From NCBI GenBank assembly GCA_020723345.1, contig DYJA01000008.1, positions 57,821 to 121,820 of the forward strand: a stretch of 64,000 nucleotides of DNA. The letters run 5' to 3'. Made by a program: the position numbers and the translations under genes. The stretch comes from Candidatus Aquidulcis sp. GTDB taxonomy: Bacteria > Chloroflexota > Anaerolineae > UBA4142. A model generated the notes under the pieces. It saw only the letters and a list, made by a program, of their open reading frames with translations, ran no database searches and had not been told where the DNA came from. This document shows positions 1 to 8,957 of the stretch, one piece after another; the first letter of the stretch is position 1, and each line of letters begins with the position of its first letter.

Positions 1-501
1 TCCAAAACCGCACGCGCCAATCGCGCCGAACGCGAACAACCAGCCGATGACACGCCCGCAATAATCGCGCACGACGTTCTGCATCGCGTTGAGCGACGCG
101 ACTGCGAGGAACAAGCCCGTCCACGCGAACGAGGCAAGCATCGTGATGTCGTACCACAGCGGAATCGGTTTGCGCTCGCCGACCCAGTCGAGATGCCACA
201 GATCGGTGACGATGTACGGCGCGTTCGGCAGAAACAACAACCACAGCGCGCTCGGCAGGAGCAGCAGCCACCAACGGCGCGGAAAGCGTTCGTGCAATAG
301 CGCGATCAGCAGACTACACCCGTACGGAATCCACGCGAGAAACAAATTCCACACGAGAAAACGATACGCGCTGCTGTGACTGAGATAGACGCGTCCCGCA
401 AAAATCGCGACCGCGAGCAGACTCGACAGGACGAGCGGATACAACAAGTGGTTGACGCAAAAGCGATGGCTGCGACGGAGCAGGCGGACAAGATTGGACA
501 T
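1..501 (-). CDS. DUF1361 integral membrane protein, C-terminus outside the window
   Basis: The reading frame opens at an ATG with AGGAGG-type ribosome binding site seven bases upstream and runs off the left edge after 167 codons. Several hydrophobic segments are visible (around residues 22-38, 45-65, 75-95 and 120-140), and the signature NAPYIVTDLWHL near residue 95 is typical of the DUF1361 family of multi-pass membrane proteins. Function of the family is unknown. The gene is followed upstream by a short-period repeat and then by the convergently spaced galactosidase gene in the same orientation. Family assignment rests on this motif and the topology only. Confidence 0.75.
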   Translation of the reverse strand, partial: MSNLVRLLRRSHRFCVNHLLYPLVLSSLLAVAIFAGRVYLSHSSAYRFLVWNLFLAWIPYGCSLLIALLHERFPRRWWLLLLPSALWLLFLPNAPYIVTDLWHLDWVGERKPIPLWYDITMLASFAWTGLFLAVASLNAMQNVVRDYCGRVIGWLFAFGAIGACGFG

Positions 502-513
502 TCAAACCTCCTG

Positions 514-547
514 AAAGTCAAAAGTACCAAGTCGAAAGTAAAAAGTA
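514..547. repeat. Short-period word repeat (AAAGT units)
   Basis: Degenerate repeats of an AAGTCAAAAGT-like word in the spacer between the DUF1361 gene and the galactosidase gene; an inverted, degenerate copy follows at about 589-620. One of the many short-period repeat families that fill spacers in this window. Confidence 0.5.
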
Positions 548-616
548 TGTCGGTAAGATTATAGCGGAAACGCCCCAGATCGCCAAGAGTACTTTTCACT
601 TTGGATTTGCGACTCG

Positions 617-2755
617 TCACTTGAACGTCATAATCGCCGAGGGGTTGCTCGTCTCATGCGCGATGGTGATACCTTCCGTCATTAATTGCTGTCCGCTACA
701 TCGCGCTGATAACGCGCGATCACTCGATTCGATTTGATAAACTGTTTGCGGATCGAGTCCCTTGAGAATTACTTTCCGATCACCGAACGCGTCCGCACCC
801 TGAAAGAAAAAGATGACGCCGCGCCGCGACCCAGGATTGTAGAACTCGACCGCGTCCGGCTCGCGCGGCGGGCGCAAATTCGGCGGCGCGATCAGATCGG
901 CTTGCGGCAGCAAGCGATAGACGCGGCTCGCGCGCAGAATCGGACGCAACGATTTGTAGCGCGCGATTTCTTCCCGGATGATCGCGCGTTGCTCTGGCGA
1001 CAAAACGCTCAACGTCACCGACACGCCGAACGCGCCCATCATCCGACTGCGTAACCACGCGCGCAACACGCCCGGCTCCGCTTGACCGATGTGTTCCCAG
1101 TACGATTCGACGAGCCACGCATTCAGGTACTCCGGCGGAAACGGATAACTCGCGCCTGCGACGTAATAGCGCACGCGATAACTCGGCTCGGTGTCGTCGG
1201 CGAGCCATTGAACGTGTGTGCGGCGCAGCAAGCCGTAATCCATCCGATGTCCGCCGCTCGCGCAATTTTCGATCACCAACTTGGGAAACTGCTGGCGCAA
1301 ATAATCGAGCACCTCGTACAAGCCGCGCGTGTACGCGTACTCGGCGTCGCGCGTTTCGTTCGGCGGATCGCACGACACCCACGCGTTGTTGTCCCACTTG
1401 AGCCAATCTACGCGATACTCGCGGATCACGCGCGCGAGCGTTTGCTTCATCCATTCGCGCGCGTCGCGGTTGCCAAGACAAATCCGCGCGTGCGGCGGCA
1501 GATCGGGCGACGGCGCGTCAAACGATGTGCGCGGCGAGAGCCACGCGTGCGGAATTTCTGTCCCAGGTCCCGCGTATTTCAAATCGACGCGCTCGGGTTC
1601 GACCCACAAGCCAAACTTCAACCCTTTGCGATGCACGTAATCGGAAAACGCGGCGAGTCCGCTTGGAAATTTGTCGCGATTCTCGCGCCACGTTCCCAAA
1701 CCAAAACTGAAATCGGCGTTGAGCGGTGATCCTTCGTACCAACCCGCGTCGACGCAAAACGCTTCCAGCCCCAACTCCGCCGCGAGATCGACCTCGCGTT
1801 TGAGCGCAGTCTCGTCGAGGTTGACGAAACTCATGAACCAGGTATTGAAATGCGCGTACGGAAAATTCGCCGGGCGCGATGGCATCAGGTATTGTCGCGC
1901 GAACGCGCGCATCGTATTCGCCGCGTCGTCGAGATCGCCGTTGAAAAATCCGATGAACCGGTGCGGCGTCTCGAACGATTCGCCCGGCGCAAGTTCGCGC
2001 GCGATGTCGCCGACCATCGCAAAGAGCGACGTCGTTCCATTCGCGCGGCTCGCGCGCATCCACCATGCGCCCGACCATTCGACCGCGCCGACAATCCCTT
2101 CTTGCAAGTCCGGCGCAGCCAGCGCGAACCAGCCAATATTTTCTTCGGACGAGCGCCGCGTCGAAAACACATCCTGCGTCACGTCGTCGGAGATTTCGCG
2201 CGTCTGCAATTTCAGCGCGGCGACGCGCGGCGTATCGCCAAGATTTTCGGGCGGGACATCTACGCCGTGAACCCAATGCAAGCGCAAATTTTCCGCCGAC
2301 GGTTTGAACGCCCACCAGAAATCGTTGACCGCGGTCAACGCGGCAAGCGTCACATTCCCGGCGTTTTCGACAATCGCCCACTGTTCGATGACACTCGCGC
2401 CCGGGAACGCGACGTTGTAGAAATGAAACCGCACGTCATTGCGCGCAAGCGTAATCCGTAATTCAACGGCGCGATTTTTCAACTTGCGCGTTTTGTGTTC
2501 GACCAGCGTCCACTCTTCCGCCAACGCTGTGATCGTTTCGCCGCCGGGCACGATCAGAAACGCGGCATTGTCACTTGCGGGATCGAGCCACGCGCGTTCG
2601 GTTTGCGGATTGCGAAAATCGCGCAGACGCAAACCCTTGCCCGGCTCAAATTGCATCCGGCGATAAATCCTGTCCGTCGCAATTCCCCACGCGCGTGCGG
2701 ACGCGTCGTACGCGATGAAAGCATCTTTGGATTTGGCAATGATTTTGAATGCCAT
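617..2755 (-). CDS. Alpha-galactosidase, GH36 family
   Basis: Predicted 712-residue glycoside hydrolase that releases terminal alpha-galactose from oligosaccharides such as melibiose and raffinose. The GH36 catalytic pair is visible: the nucleophile Asp in WLKWDNN (about residue 455) and the acid/base Asp in CASGGHRMDYG (about residue 506). The N-terminal third is the beta-sandwich domain and the middle is the TIM barrel (NTWFMSF onward). An in-frame ATG lies 69 bases further upstream, but that stretch is entirely made of repeat palindromes, so the start at 2755, preceded by AAAGGG, is preferred. No signal peptide is apparent, so it is probably cytoplasmic. No transporter gene is adjacent. 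Confidence 0.92.
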   Translation of the reverse strand: MAFKIIAKSKDAFIAYDASARAWGIATDRIYRRMQFEPGKGLRLRDFRNPQTERAWLDPASDNAAFLIVPGGETITALAEEWTLVEHKTRKLKNRAVELRITLARNDVRFHFYNVAFPGASVIEQWAIVENAGNVTLAALTAVNDFWWAFKPSAENLRLHWVHGVDVPPENLGDTPRVAALKLQTREISDDVTQDVFSTRRSSEENIGWFALAAPDLQEGIVGAVEWSGAWWMRASRANGTTSLFAMVGDIARELAPGESFETPHRFIGFFNGDLDDAANTMRAFARQYLMPSRPANFPYAHFNTWFMSFVNLDETALKREVDLAAELGLEAFCVDAGWYEGSPLNADFSFGLGTWRENRDKFPSGLAAFSDYVHRKGLKFGLWVEPERVDLKYAGPGTEIPHAWLSPRTSFDAPSPDLPPHARICLGNRDAREWMKQTLARVIREYRVDWLKWDNNAWVSCDPPNETRDAEYAYTRGLYEVLDYLRQQFPKLVIENCASGGHRMDYGLLRRTHVQWLADDTEPSYRVRYYVAGASYPFPPEYLNAWLVESYWEHIGQAEPGVLRAWLRSRMMGAFGVSVTLSVLSPEQRAIIREEIARYKSLRPILRASRVYRLLPQADLIAPPNLRPPREPDAVEFYNPGSRRGVIFFFQGADAFGDRKVILKGLDPQTVYQIESSDRALSARCSGQQLMTEGITIAHETSNPSAIMTFK

Positions 2756-2770
2756 GATTGCCCTTTCGTA

Positions 2771-3069
2771 GGACAAGTTTTCAGAACTTGTCCCTGACGG
2801 ACAAATTCTGGAAATTTGCCCCACGGTACGACGTTTTTCTGTCTTCGCGCGGTTAGCTCGTAGGACAAGTTTTCAGAACTTGTCCCTGACGGACAAATTC
2901 TGGAAATGTGTCCCACGGTACGGCGACTTTCAGTCTGCGCGCGGTTAGCTCGTGGGACAAGTTTTCAGAACTTGTCTCTGACGGACAAATTCTGGAAATT
3001 TGTCCCACGGTACGGCGACATTCTGCCCTCGCGCGGTTAGCTCGTAGGACAAGTTTTCAGAACTTGTCC
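2771..3069. repeat. Tandem array of 92-bp units, each with two REP palindromes
   Basis: Units begin at 2771, 2863 and 2955 with an exact 92-base period, and a fourth partial unit begins at 3047. Each unit has a palindrome with arms GGACAAGTT/AACTTGTCC and 5-base centre, then CTGAC, then a second palindrome with arms GGACAAATT/AATTTGTCC, then about 40 bases ending in GCGCGGTTAGCTCGT. Units differ by only a few substitutions, concentrated in the 40-base spacer. The array abuts the 3' end of the RAYT transposase gene, and the transposase stop codon lies inside the partial fourth unit. Confidence 0.95.
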
Positions 3070-3704
3070 ATCCGGCAGTACGACCACTTCCAATTCTCGG
3101 GGCGTGCGACTAAACCGGCGTGGACAGGATTGTTCAACACGTACGCCACAATGCGGTTGAACTCTGCCTCATCGCGCACAACATGGTCGTAGTTTTCATG
3201 TTGCCAGAATTCGCCTTCACGCCCTAGGATTTCGTTGGCGTTTAGAGCCGTGTACCGTTTGAGCGAATGCATGATGCCACCAATCGCGTGATATTTGCCT
3301 TCGCTGATTTGCAACGGAGTGCAAACCAGGTGAGCATGATTCGGCATCACGCAAAAGGCGTCAAGTAGGTATTTTGCGTGATCAAGATGATGCAAACTAT
3401 TGCAGACCAATTCGGCGACACGTCCATCTCTTAGCCACCGGGGGCCACTTTGCGCTGAATCGAGCACCTTGTCCCACTTGCCAAAAAGACGGCGATGCTC
3501 TTCATCCGAGCGGCGATTTCGTTCATCGGGATCAGTAATCTTCGCGAGGCGTTTCTCCACCTGCTCGCGCTCATCTTCGAGCAATTGGAGTACCTCGATA
3601 GGGATCGACCCTGACAAGCGGCAAGTGACGAACAATGTCGCACCCGGCGGCTGAATATGCGGCAAGTGCCGGCGATAGGATACCTTGTAATCCAAATTGC
3701 CCAT
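3057..3704 (-). CDS. REP-associated tyrosine transposase (RAYT, IS200-like HUH family)
   Basis: About 215 residues, usual for the Y1 HUH RAYT family, which binds and nicks REP palindromes as single-stranded DNA. The HUH motif is MPNHAHL (about residues 120-126), and the likely nucleophile Tyr is in WQHENYDH (about residue 172), followed by the family's RIVAYVLNNPVHAGLV and a WSY ending. The ATG at 3704 has AGAGGG upstream; a longer frame would read through palindromes. The last codons, DKF and TGA, are encoded by a GGACAAGTTC palindrome arm. The gene sits between inverted REP arrays, which is the typical arrangement of a RAYT with its cognate REPs. Confidence 0.9.
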   Translation of the reverse strand: MGNLDYKVSYRRHLPHIQPPGATLFVTCRLSGSIPIEVLQLLEDEREQVEKRLAKITDPDERNRRSDEEHRRLFGKWDKVLDSAQSGPRWLRDGRVAELVCNSLHHLDHAKYLLDAFCVMPNHAHLVCTPLQISEGKYHAIGGIMHSLKRYTALNANEILGREGEFWQHENYDHVVRDEAEFNRIVAYVLNNPVHAGLVARPENWKWSYCRMDKF

Positions 3705-3717
3705 CGCACCCTCTAGG

Positions 3718-3797
3718 GGACAAGTTCTGGAAACTTGTCCTACGTGGGACAAATTTCCAGAATCTGTCGATCGGGGGCAAGTTCTGAAAACTTGTCC
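3718..3797. repeat. REP palindrome cluster upstream of the RAYT gene
   Basis: Three palindromes at 3718-3740, 3747-3768 (degenerate) and 3775-3797. Arms are GGACAAGTT/AACTTGTCC or GGACAAATT-like, with centres that are the reverse complement of those in the array on the other side of the transposase gene. The RAYT gene is therefore bracketed by inverted copies of the same elements. Confidence 0.9.
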
Positions 3798-3804
3798 TAC
3801 GACA

Positions 3805-5337
3805 CTACGGCGCTTGCCACACGCGTCCGTCGCGCGCGATCATCCGATCGGCGGCAACGGGTCCCCACGCGCCCGCCGCGTAGTTTGGAAATTCCGGCGG
3901 CGGCAACTGCGCCCAGCGTTCGAGGATCGGCGTGACGAGCGACCATGCGACTTCCACGGCATCGTTGCGATTGAACAACGTCGAGTCGCCGCGCATCGCG
4001 TCGAGCAACAGCGTTTCGTACGCTTCGCCCGGCGCTGCGCCAAACGACGTCGCGTAACCAAAGTCCATTCGCACATTGCTCAACTGGATCGCTTGTCCCG
4101 GTCGCTTTGCCGCAAACTCCCAATAAATTCCTTCGTCCGGTTGGATCCGCAAAGCGATCACATTCGGTTCGATGCCGCTCACCACGTCGCGCGAAAACAA
4201 GGGATGCGGGACCGGCTTGAACTGGATGCGAATTTGAGTTGCGCGTTTCGGCAGGCGTTTGCCGGTGCGGAGATAAAACGGCACGCCCGCCCACCGCCAA
4301 TTTTCGATCACAAGTTTGAGCACGACGTACGTTTCCGTGTTCGAATCCTTCGCAACGCGCGGCTCGTCGCGATACGCGATCATCCCTTGCCCCGCCGCGT
4401 ATTGACCGCGCGCGACCACGTCGTCTACGTCGTGATCGCAGAGTGGACAAATCGCGCGCAGCACTTTGACTTTTTCATCATGCACCGCCGTCGCGTCGAA
4501 CGAGACCGGCGCTTCCATCGCCGTCAGCGCGACCAGTTGGAGCAAGTGCGACTGCACCATATCGCGCAGCGCGCCCGCGCCGTCGTAATATCCGCCGCGA
4601 TTTTCCACGCCGACGGTTTCCGCCGCGGTGATTTGCGCGTGATCCACGTAATTGCGATTCCACAGCGGCTCGAGGATCGTATTGGCGAAACGAAACGCAA
4701 AAATATTTTGCACCGTCTCTTTGCCGAGATAATGATCGATGCGATAAATCTGCGCCTCGTCGAAAACCGCGCGCAGTTGCCGATTCAGTTCGCACGCGCT
4801 CGTCAAATCGCTGCCGAACGGTTTTTCGACGATAAGACGTTCCCACGCGCCGCCGAGTTCCGCGAGATTCGCCGCGCCCAATCGCTCGGCGATCAACGCG
4901 TAATACTCCGGCGCGGTCGCGAGATAAAACAGCCGATTGCCTTGCGTGCCGCGCGCCGCGTCGAGTTCGTTCAAACGCTGCGCGAGCCGCGCGTAGCCAT
5001 CGGCAGAATCGAACTCGGCTTGATGATAACAAATCATCTGCGCGAATTTTTCCCAGCGATCCGACGCGCTGTCCGGTTTGGCGCGCGCGAACTGCTGCAC
5101 GCTCGCGCGCAGATCCGCGCGGAACGCGTCGTCCGATTGCTCGCGCCGCGCGAATCCGACAACGCAAAATTGCGCGGGCAGTCGGTTCTCGCAAAACAGA
5201 TCGAACAACGCAGGCACGAGTTTGCGCCGCGTCAGATCGCCGGTCGCGCCGAAGATGACGAGGATGTTTGGCGGCGGGACGCGCGGCGCGGTAAGACCGA
5301 CGCGGAGAGGCGGTATAGCAGATTGATCTGTCATCAA
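3805..5337 (-). CDS. zwf: Glucose-6-phosphate 1-dehydrogenase
   Basis: 510 residues, normal for the family. It oxidises glucose 6-phosphate to 6-phosphogluconolactone with NAD(P)+, the entry of the oxidative pentose phosphate pathway. The N-terminal dinucleotide loop is IFGATGDLTRRK (about residues 28-39), and the substrate-binding/catalytic motif RIDHYLGKE is near residue 198. The start could be either of two adjacent Met codons. It is encoded with pgi, tal and rpiB a few kilobases away on the same strand, so the segment groups hexose/pentose phosphate interconversion. No 6-phosphogluconolactonase or 6-phosphogluconate dehydrogenase is seen in the window. Confidence 0.96.
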   Translation of the reverse strand: MMTDQSAIPPLRVGLTAPRVPPPNILVIFGATGDLTRRKLVPALFDLFCENRLPAQFCVVGFARREQSDDAFRADLRASVQQFARAKPDSASDRWEKFAQMICYHQAEFDSADGYARLAQRLNELDAARGTQGNRLFYLATAPEYYALIAERLGAANLAELGGAWERLIVEKPFGSDLTSACELNRQLRAVFDEAQIYRIDHYLGKETVQNIFAFRFANTILEPLWNRNYVDHAQITAAETVGVENRGGYYDGAGALRDMVQSHLLQLVALTAMEAPVSFDATAVHDEKVKVLRAICPLCDHDVDDVVARGQYAAGQGMIAYRDEPRVAKDSNTETYVVLKLVIENWRWAGVPFYLRTGKRLPKRATQIRIQFKPVPHPLFSRDVVSGIEPNVIALRIQPDEGIYWEFAAKRPGQAIQLSNVRMDFGYATSFGAAPGEAYETLLLDAMRGDSTLFNRNDAVEVAWSLVTPILERWAQLPPPEFPNYAAGAWGPVAADRMIARDGRVWQAP

Positions 5338-5340
5338 TCG

Positions 5341-6006
5341 TTATCCTGCGTACCCGCACACTCCCACGCGCGGCGAATTGACGACCGGCAGGAAATAGTC
5401 CTCGCCACATTCATGCTCCGCCGCGTGTTCCTCACAGAGCCAGCCCTCGGGACCTTCGTACATACATTGGGTGCACACGTGTGTGGCAGGTTTGCCGCAC
5501 TCGCCGCAAGGAATATCCGGCGGATCATTCCGCGCGAGTACTCGCACCGATTTCAGCGCGCCTTGCCGCTCAGAAACAACTTTGAGCGCGAGTTCGGTCG
5601 TGGAGCCAAAATCGTACTCGTGCGCAAATCTCATTCCGGGTTCAAGTACGCCGTCCAATTTCGCGGACATACTTCGCGGTTTCCTGCCCGACCAAGGATC
5701 CGGTTCGGGAGTAACGTCGTAGGTTTCTCCCGCAATATTGAACGCGCTCAAATGCCCGCAACATTCGAGCCAGGTATCGCGCAGAAAACCGTCGAGTGTT
5801 TTCAATGACGCGTCGGCTGGGATTTCGACATGCAGCCAGTACTCCGGTGCGCCACGTCCTTCGATTTGAAGATGCAAAATTCGCCGCTGTCCCGTCTCGC
5901 GTCCGGCGTGTTCTTGCTTGCACTTGGCAAGGTGTCGCGTCATCGCTTGCTTGCTGAATGACTCGCCGCATAGATTACATTTGCCTTGCGAAGATTGTCG
6001 TGGCAT
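5341..6006 (-). CDS. Plasmid pRiA4b ORF-3-like domain protein with zinc fingers
   Basis: 221 residues. The N-terminus carries a CxxC...H...C finger (CNLCGESFSKQAMTRHLAKC). The middle has the pRiA4b ORF-3-like fold signature: LDGFLRDTWLECCGHLSAF and the later HEYDFGSTTEL. Near the C-terminus are further cysteine pairs (CGECGKPATHVCTQC, then CEEHAAEHECG) that probably bind zinc. The family is widespread and without a firm biochemical role. The stop is three bases from the zwf start, so the two may be co-transcribed, but a functional link is not evident. Confidence 0.8.
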   Translation of the reverse strand: MPRQSSQGKCNLCGESFSKQAMTRHLAKCKQEHAGRETGQRRILHLQIEGRGAPEYWLHVEIPADASLKTLDGFLRDTWLECCGHLSAFNIAGETYDVTPEPDPWSGRKPRSMSAKLDGVLEPGMRFAHEYDFGSTTELALKVVSERQGALKSVRVLARNDPPDIPCGECGKPATHVCTQCMYEGPEGWLCEEHAAEHECGEDYFLPVVNSPRVGVCGYAG

Positions 6007-6030
6007 GTTTTCCTCCTAACGTTTCACGCC

Positions 6031-7734
6031 TCACGCTTTGCGTTTCTTCACGCTCAACGCGCGCTTCACTTCCACCGCCACCGCGCGCAACGTCGCGCCG
6101 CGTTTCAAATGCACGCGCAGCGCGCGCCGTCCGCGCGTCGCCAACGCTTGCCAATCGCCCGCCGCCTGCGCGCAAATCAACTTGCCGAACGAGTACGCTT
6201 CGCCGGGGATCGGCGCGTCCGCCGCTCCGTCGGCGGTGATTTGCAACGCGAGAATGTTGTTCGCGCCGCCTTTGTGCAGTTGCCCAGTTGAGTGCAAAAA
6301 GCGCGGACCAAAACCGACCGTCGTCGCGATTTTCAGCGCGTCGCGCGCCGCAACGCGCATCGTTTTGAGCGCGGCGCGATGGCTCGGCGCGTTCTGCACG
6401 TACGCCATCACCGCGAGATAATCGTTCGGCTGCGCCAGCGCAAAGAACGCGCGCAACGCGTCGCTCAAATTTTCCGCCGCGAGCTTTTCCGTCGCGTACA
6501 CCGCAAACCGTTTATTTTCCCACACGGGCTTGACTGTCGCCTGTTGACTGTCGCCTGGCGACTTGAGCGCTTGCCGCGCGTTGATCTTCGCCTCTTCCAC
6601 ATTCGGCTGATCGAACGCGTCGACGCCGAGGAGCGCGCACGCGACCGCCGTCGCAAATTCCCAGCGGAAAAATTCCGCGCCGATGTCGTACGGATCGCGC
6701 AACTGCACACGCAAAATCGGATGACCGATTTTTTCGAGCACGGACAGTGCGCGTTCCGTCACCGCGTCGCGCGTTTTGCCGATCTGCAAATTGGCGAAGA
6801 CGCGATCAGCGCCGTAGACACCTGGCTTGCCGAGCGGCTCGCCGTCAATCGGCGCGAGTCCTTTGCCTTCTTTGCCGGTCGATTCCGCGATCAACTGCTC
6901 CGCCCACGCGCCAAACGCCACGACGCCGCGCGACGTGACGAACGTGATCTTGTCGCGCCCTTTTTCCGCGAGCGTCGCAAGCGTGACGCCGAGCCACTCG
7001 CCGGGATTGTTTTCGGCGGGTACATCCGCGCCGCACGCGCAAGCCATTTCCTCCGCGCGGTCGAGCAGTTTCGCGAGATCAATGCCCATCAGCGCGGCGG
7101 GCACGAGACCAAAGTACGACAGCGCGGAAAAGCGTCCGCCGATGTCGGCGGGATTTTCAAAGACGCGGCGAAATTTCTTTTCGCGCGCGAGTTGGCGCAA
7201 ACCCGATCCTGGATCGGTGATCGCGATGAAATTTTGCGCGGGCGCTTTTGCGGCGAAATATTTGTAATGCGACAGCGTCTCCAGTGTCCCGCCCGATTTG
7301 CTCGCGATGATGAAGAGCGTTTTGCGCGGAACGATTTTGCGCGCCAGCGCGCGAATCGTCGCGGGATCCGTCGTGTCGAGAACGAACATTTGCGGATAGC
7401 CGCGCGCGACTCCGATCACATCGCGCAGCACTTCCACACAGAGCGAACTGCCGCCCATTCCGCACAGCACGACGAACTTGAATCCCGCGCGTTTGATCTC
7501 GTCGCCGAACGCGCGCAATTCTGCAACGTGAGCGCGCATCGTGGACGCGACCGTGAGCCAGCCCAGCCGATTGGAAATCTCGGCAACGTGTTCCAGTTCA
7601 GTTTTCCACAGCGTCGCGTCTTTTTGCCACACGCGCGCGGCAACGCCGTTTTGTTCCGCGGCGGCAACATTCGCGCTCACCGCTTCGAGACAATCGCCCA
7701 GCGCCGCGCCGAGTCGTTCGTCGATCTTATCCAT
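6031..7734 (-). CDS. pgi: Glucose-6-phosphate isomerase (Tal/Pgi-type)
   Basis: 567 residues, resembling the Pgi half of bifunctional transaldolase/isomerase proteins rather than classical Pgi. Two SIS-type sugar-phosphate motifs are visible: VLCGMGGSSL (about residue 90) and FIIASKSGGTLET (about residue 138). It should interconvert glucose 6-phosphate and fructose 6-phosphate. The start overlaps the end of tal by 8 bases, so the two are translationally coupled halves of what is a single fused protein in some relatives. A short stretch PGDSQQATVK (DNA about 6535-6560) is encoded by a GACTGTCGCCT word repeat and seems to be an in-frame repeat insertion. Confidence 0.9.
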   Translation of the reverse strand: MDKIDERLGAALGDCLEAVSANVAAAEQNGVAARVWQKDATLWKTELEHVAEISNRLGWLTVASTMRAHVAELRAFGDEIKRAGFKFVVLCGMGGSSLCVEVLRDVIGVARGYPQMFVLDTTDPATIRALARKIVPRKTLFIIASKSGGTLETLSHYKYFAAKAPAQNFIAITDPGSGLRQLAREKKFRRVFENPADIGGRFSALSYFGLVPAALMGIDLAKLLDRAEEMACACGADVPAENNPGEWLGVTLATLAEKGRDKITFVTSRGVVAFGAWAEQLIAESTGKEGKGLAPIDGEPLGKPGVYGADRVFANLQIGKTRDAVTERALSVLEKIGHPILRVQLRDPYDIGAEFFRWEFATAVACALLGVDAFDQPNVEEAKINARQALKSPGDSQQATVKPVWENKRFAVYATEKLAAENLSDALRAFFALAQPNDYLAVMAYVQNAPSHRAALKTMRVAARDALKIATTVGFGPRFLHSTGQLHKGGANNILALQITADGAADAPIPGEAYSFGKLICAQAAGDWQALATRGRRALRVHLKRGATLRAVAVEVKRALSVKKRKA

Positions 7735-8854
7735 GTCGCTTCTCCTCGATGCTGGCGAGCAATTGATCGAACGCCTGCTCGAACTTGACGACGCCTTCGT
7801 CCAGAACTTGCGTCGTCACCGCGTCTAAACTGACGCCGACATTTTCCAGGTCTTGCAACATCGCGCGCGCGCCTTCCAGATCATCTTCGAGAGTCAGGCG
7901 CGGTTTGCCATGATCGCGGAACGCGTCGATTGTTTCCGGCGGCAGTGTGTTCACCGTGTCGCGCCCGATGAGCGTGTCCACGTAAAGCGTGTCGGGATAT
8001 TTCGGATTCTTGGTGCTCGTACTTGCCCACAACGGACGCTGAACGCGCGCGCCTTTGGCTTGCAGCGCGGCAAAACGCGCGTCGCCGAAAATCTTTTTGA
8101 AGAGCGCGTACGCCATCTTCGCATTCGCGATCGCGGCTTGTCCTTGCAGCGATTCGAGTTTCGCTTTGAGCGCGGGATCGTTCGTCGCTTTGATTTTGTC
8201 CGCGAGCAATTTGTCCGCGAGCGTATCGATCCGGCTGACGAAAAAACTCGCGACCGACGCGATGCGATCGATCGGCTTGCCCTCCGCGGCGCGACGTTCG
8301 AGCGCGCGGATGTACGCCCACATGACCGCTTCGTGCGCTTGCACAGCGAACAGCAACGTTACGTTGACGTTGAGACCGGAGTAGAGACACTCTTCAATCG
8401 CGGGAACGCCTTCCGGCGTGCCGGGAATTTTGATCATCACGTTCGGGCGATTGACCGCTTTGAAAAGACGCTTGGCGTCCGCAATCGTGCCCGCGGTGTC
8501 GTGCGCGAGATGCGGCGAAACTTCGATGCTGACGAAACCGTCCGCGCCCTGCGTCGCGTCGTACACCGGGCGAAAAACATCGCATGCCGTTTGCACGTCG
8601 GCAATCGAAAGCGCGTCGTAGATTTCGAACGCGCTTGCGCCGGACGCGACGAGCGCGCGCATCGCGTCGGCGTAATCCGCCGAATTGCCCGCAATCGCTT
8701 TTTCAAAGATCGCGGGATTGGACGTTTCGCCGCTGATGCCGTCCGCGTCGATCAATTTTTTCAAACCGCCGGACAAGATGTGTCCGCGCCGGATATTGTC
8801 GAGCCAGACGGACTGTCCCAGTTTCTTGAGTTCGAGTAATGGATTGGTTGACAT
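7727..8854 (-). CDS. tal: Transaldolase
   Basis: 375 residues, the long Tal type (TalB of actinobacteria, cyanobacteria and Chloroflexota). It transfers a dihydroxyacetone unit between sedoheptulose 7-phosphate and glyceraldehyde 3-phosphate. Visible motifs are GETSNPAIFEKAI near the N-terminus and NVMIKIPGTPEG, whose Lys is the Schiff-base residue, followed by GLNVNVTLLF. It ends 8 bases inside the pgi coding start, consistent with coupled translation. It belongs with zwf, pgi and rpiB to a pentose phosphate gene group. Confidence 0.95.
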   Translation of the reverse strand: MSTNPLLELKKLGQSVWLDNIRRGHILSGGLKKLIDADGISGETSNPAIFEKAIAGNSADYADAMRALVASGASAFEIYDALSIADVQTACDVFRPVYDATQGADGFVSIEVSPHLAHDTAGTIADAKRLFKAVNRPNVMIKIPGTPEGVPAIEECLYSGLNVNVTLLFAVQAHEAVMWAYIRALERRAAEGKPIDRIASVASFFVSRIDTLADKLLADKIKATNDPALKAKLESLQGQAAIANAKMAYALFKKIFGDARFAALQAKGARVQRPLWASTSTKNPKYPDTLYVDTLIGRDTVNTLPPETIDAFRDHGKPRLTLEDDLEGARAMLQDLENVGVSLDAVTTQVLDEGVVKFEQAFDQLLASIEEKRHG

Positions 8855-8880
8855 ACCTTCACTCCGATTTTCGATTGCGC

Positions 8881-8957
8881 GTGGAGGTTAGAAGTTGGAG
8901 GTTGGAAGTTAGAACTCCAGTCAATCATCCAACTTCCAATTTCCAATTTCTAATTTC
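8881..8957. repeat. Word-repeat spacer (GGAGGTTGGAAGTT / CCAATTTCCAA)
   Basis: Direct short repeats of GGAGGTTAGAAGTT-like words face complementary AACTTCCAATTTCC-like words, so the RNA could form a long imperfect hairpin between tal and rpiB. The same word family occurs inside guaA near 12399-12424. Confidence 0.6.

Noticed and set aside
2771..3069. CRISPR array
   Set aside because: The 92-base units are repeated with spacers that are also nearly identical, contain palindromes, and have no cas genes nearby; this is a tandem REP array.
3697..5808. Long plus-strand open frame of about 700 codons opposite zwf
   Set aside because: It is antisense to a clear G6PD gene, is Arg/His-rich as expected of a shadow frame in GC-rich codons, and has no motif.
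6292..7788. Plus-strand open frame of about 500 codons opposite pgi
   Set aside because: Antisense shadow of a conserved enzyme with extreme Arg content.
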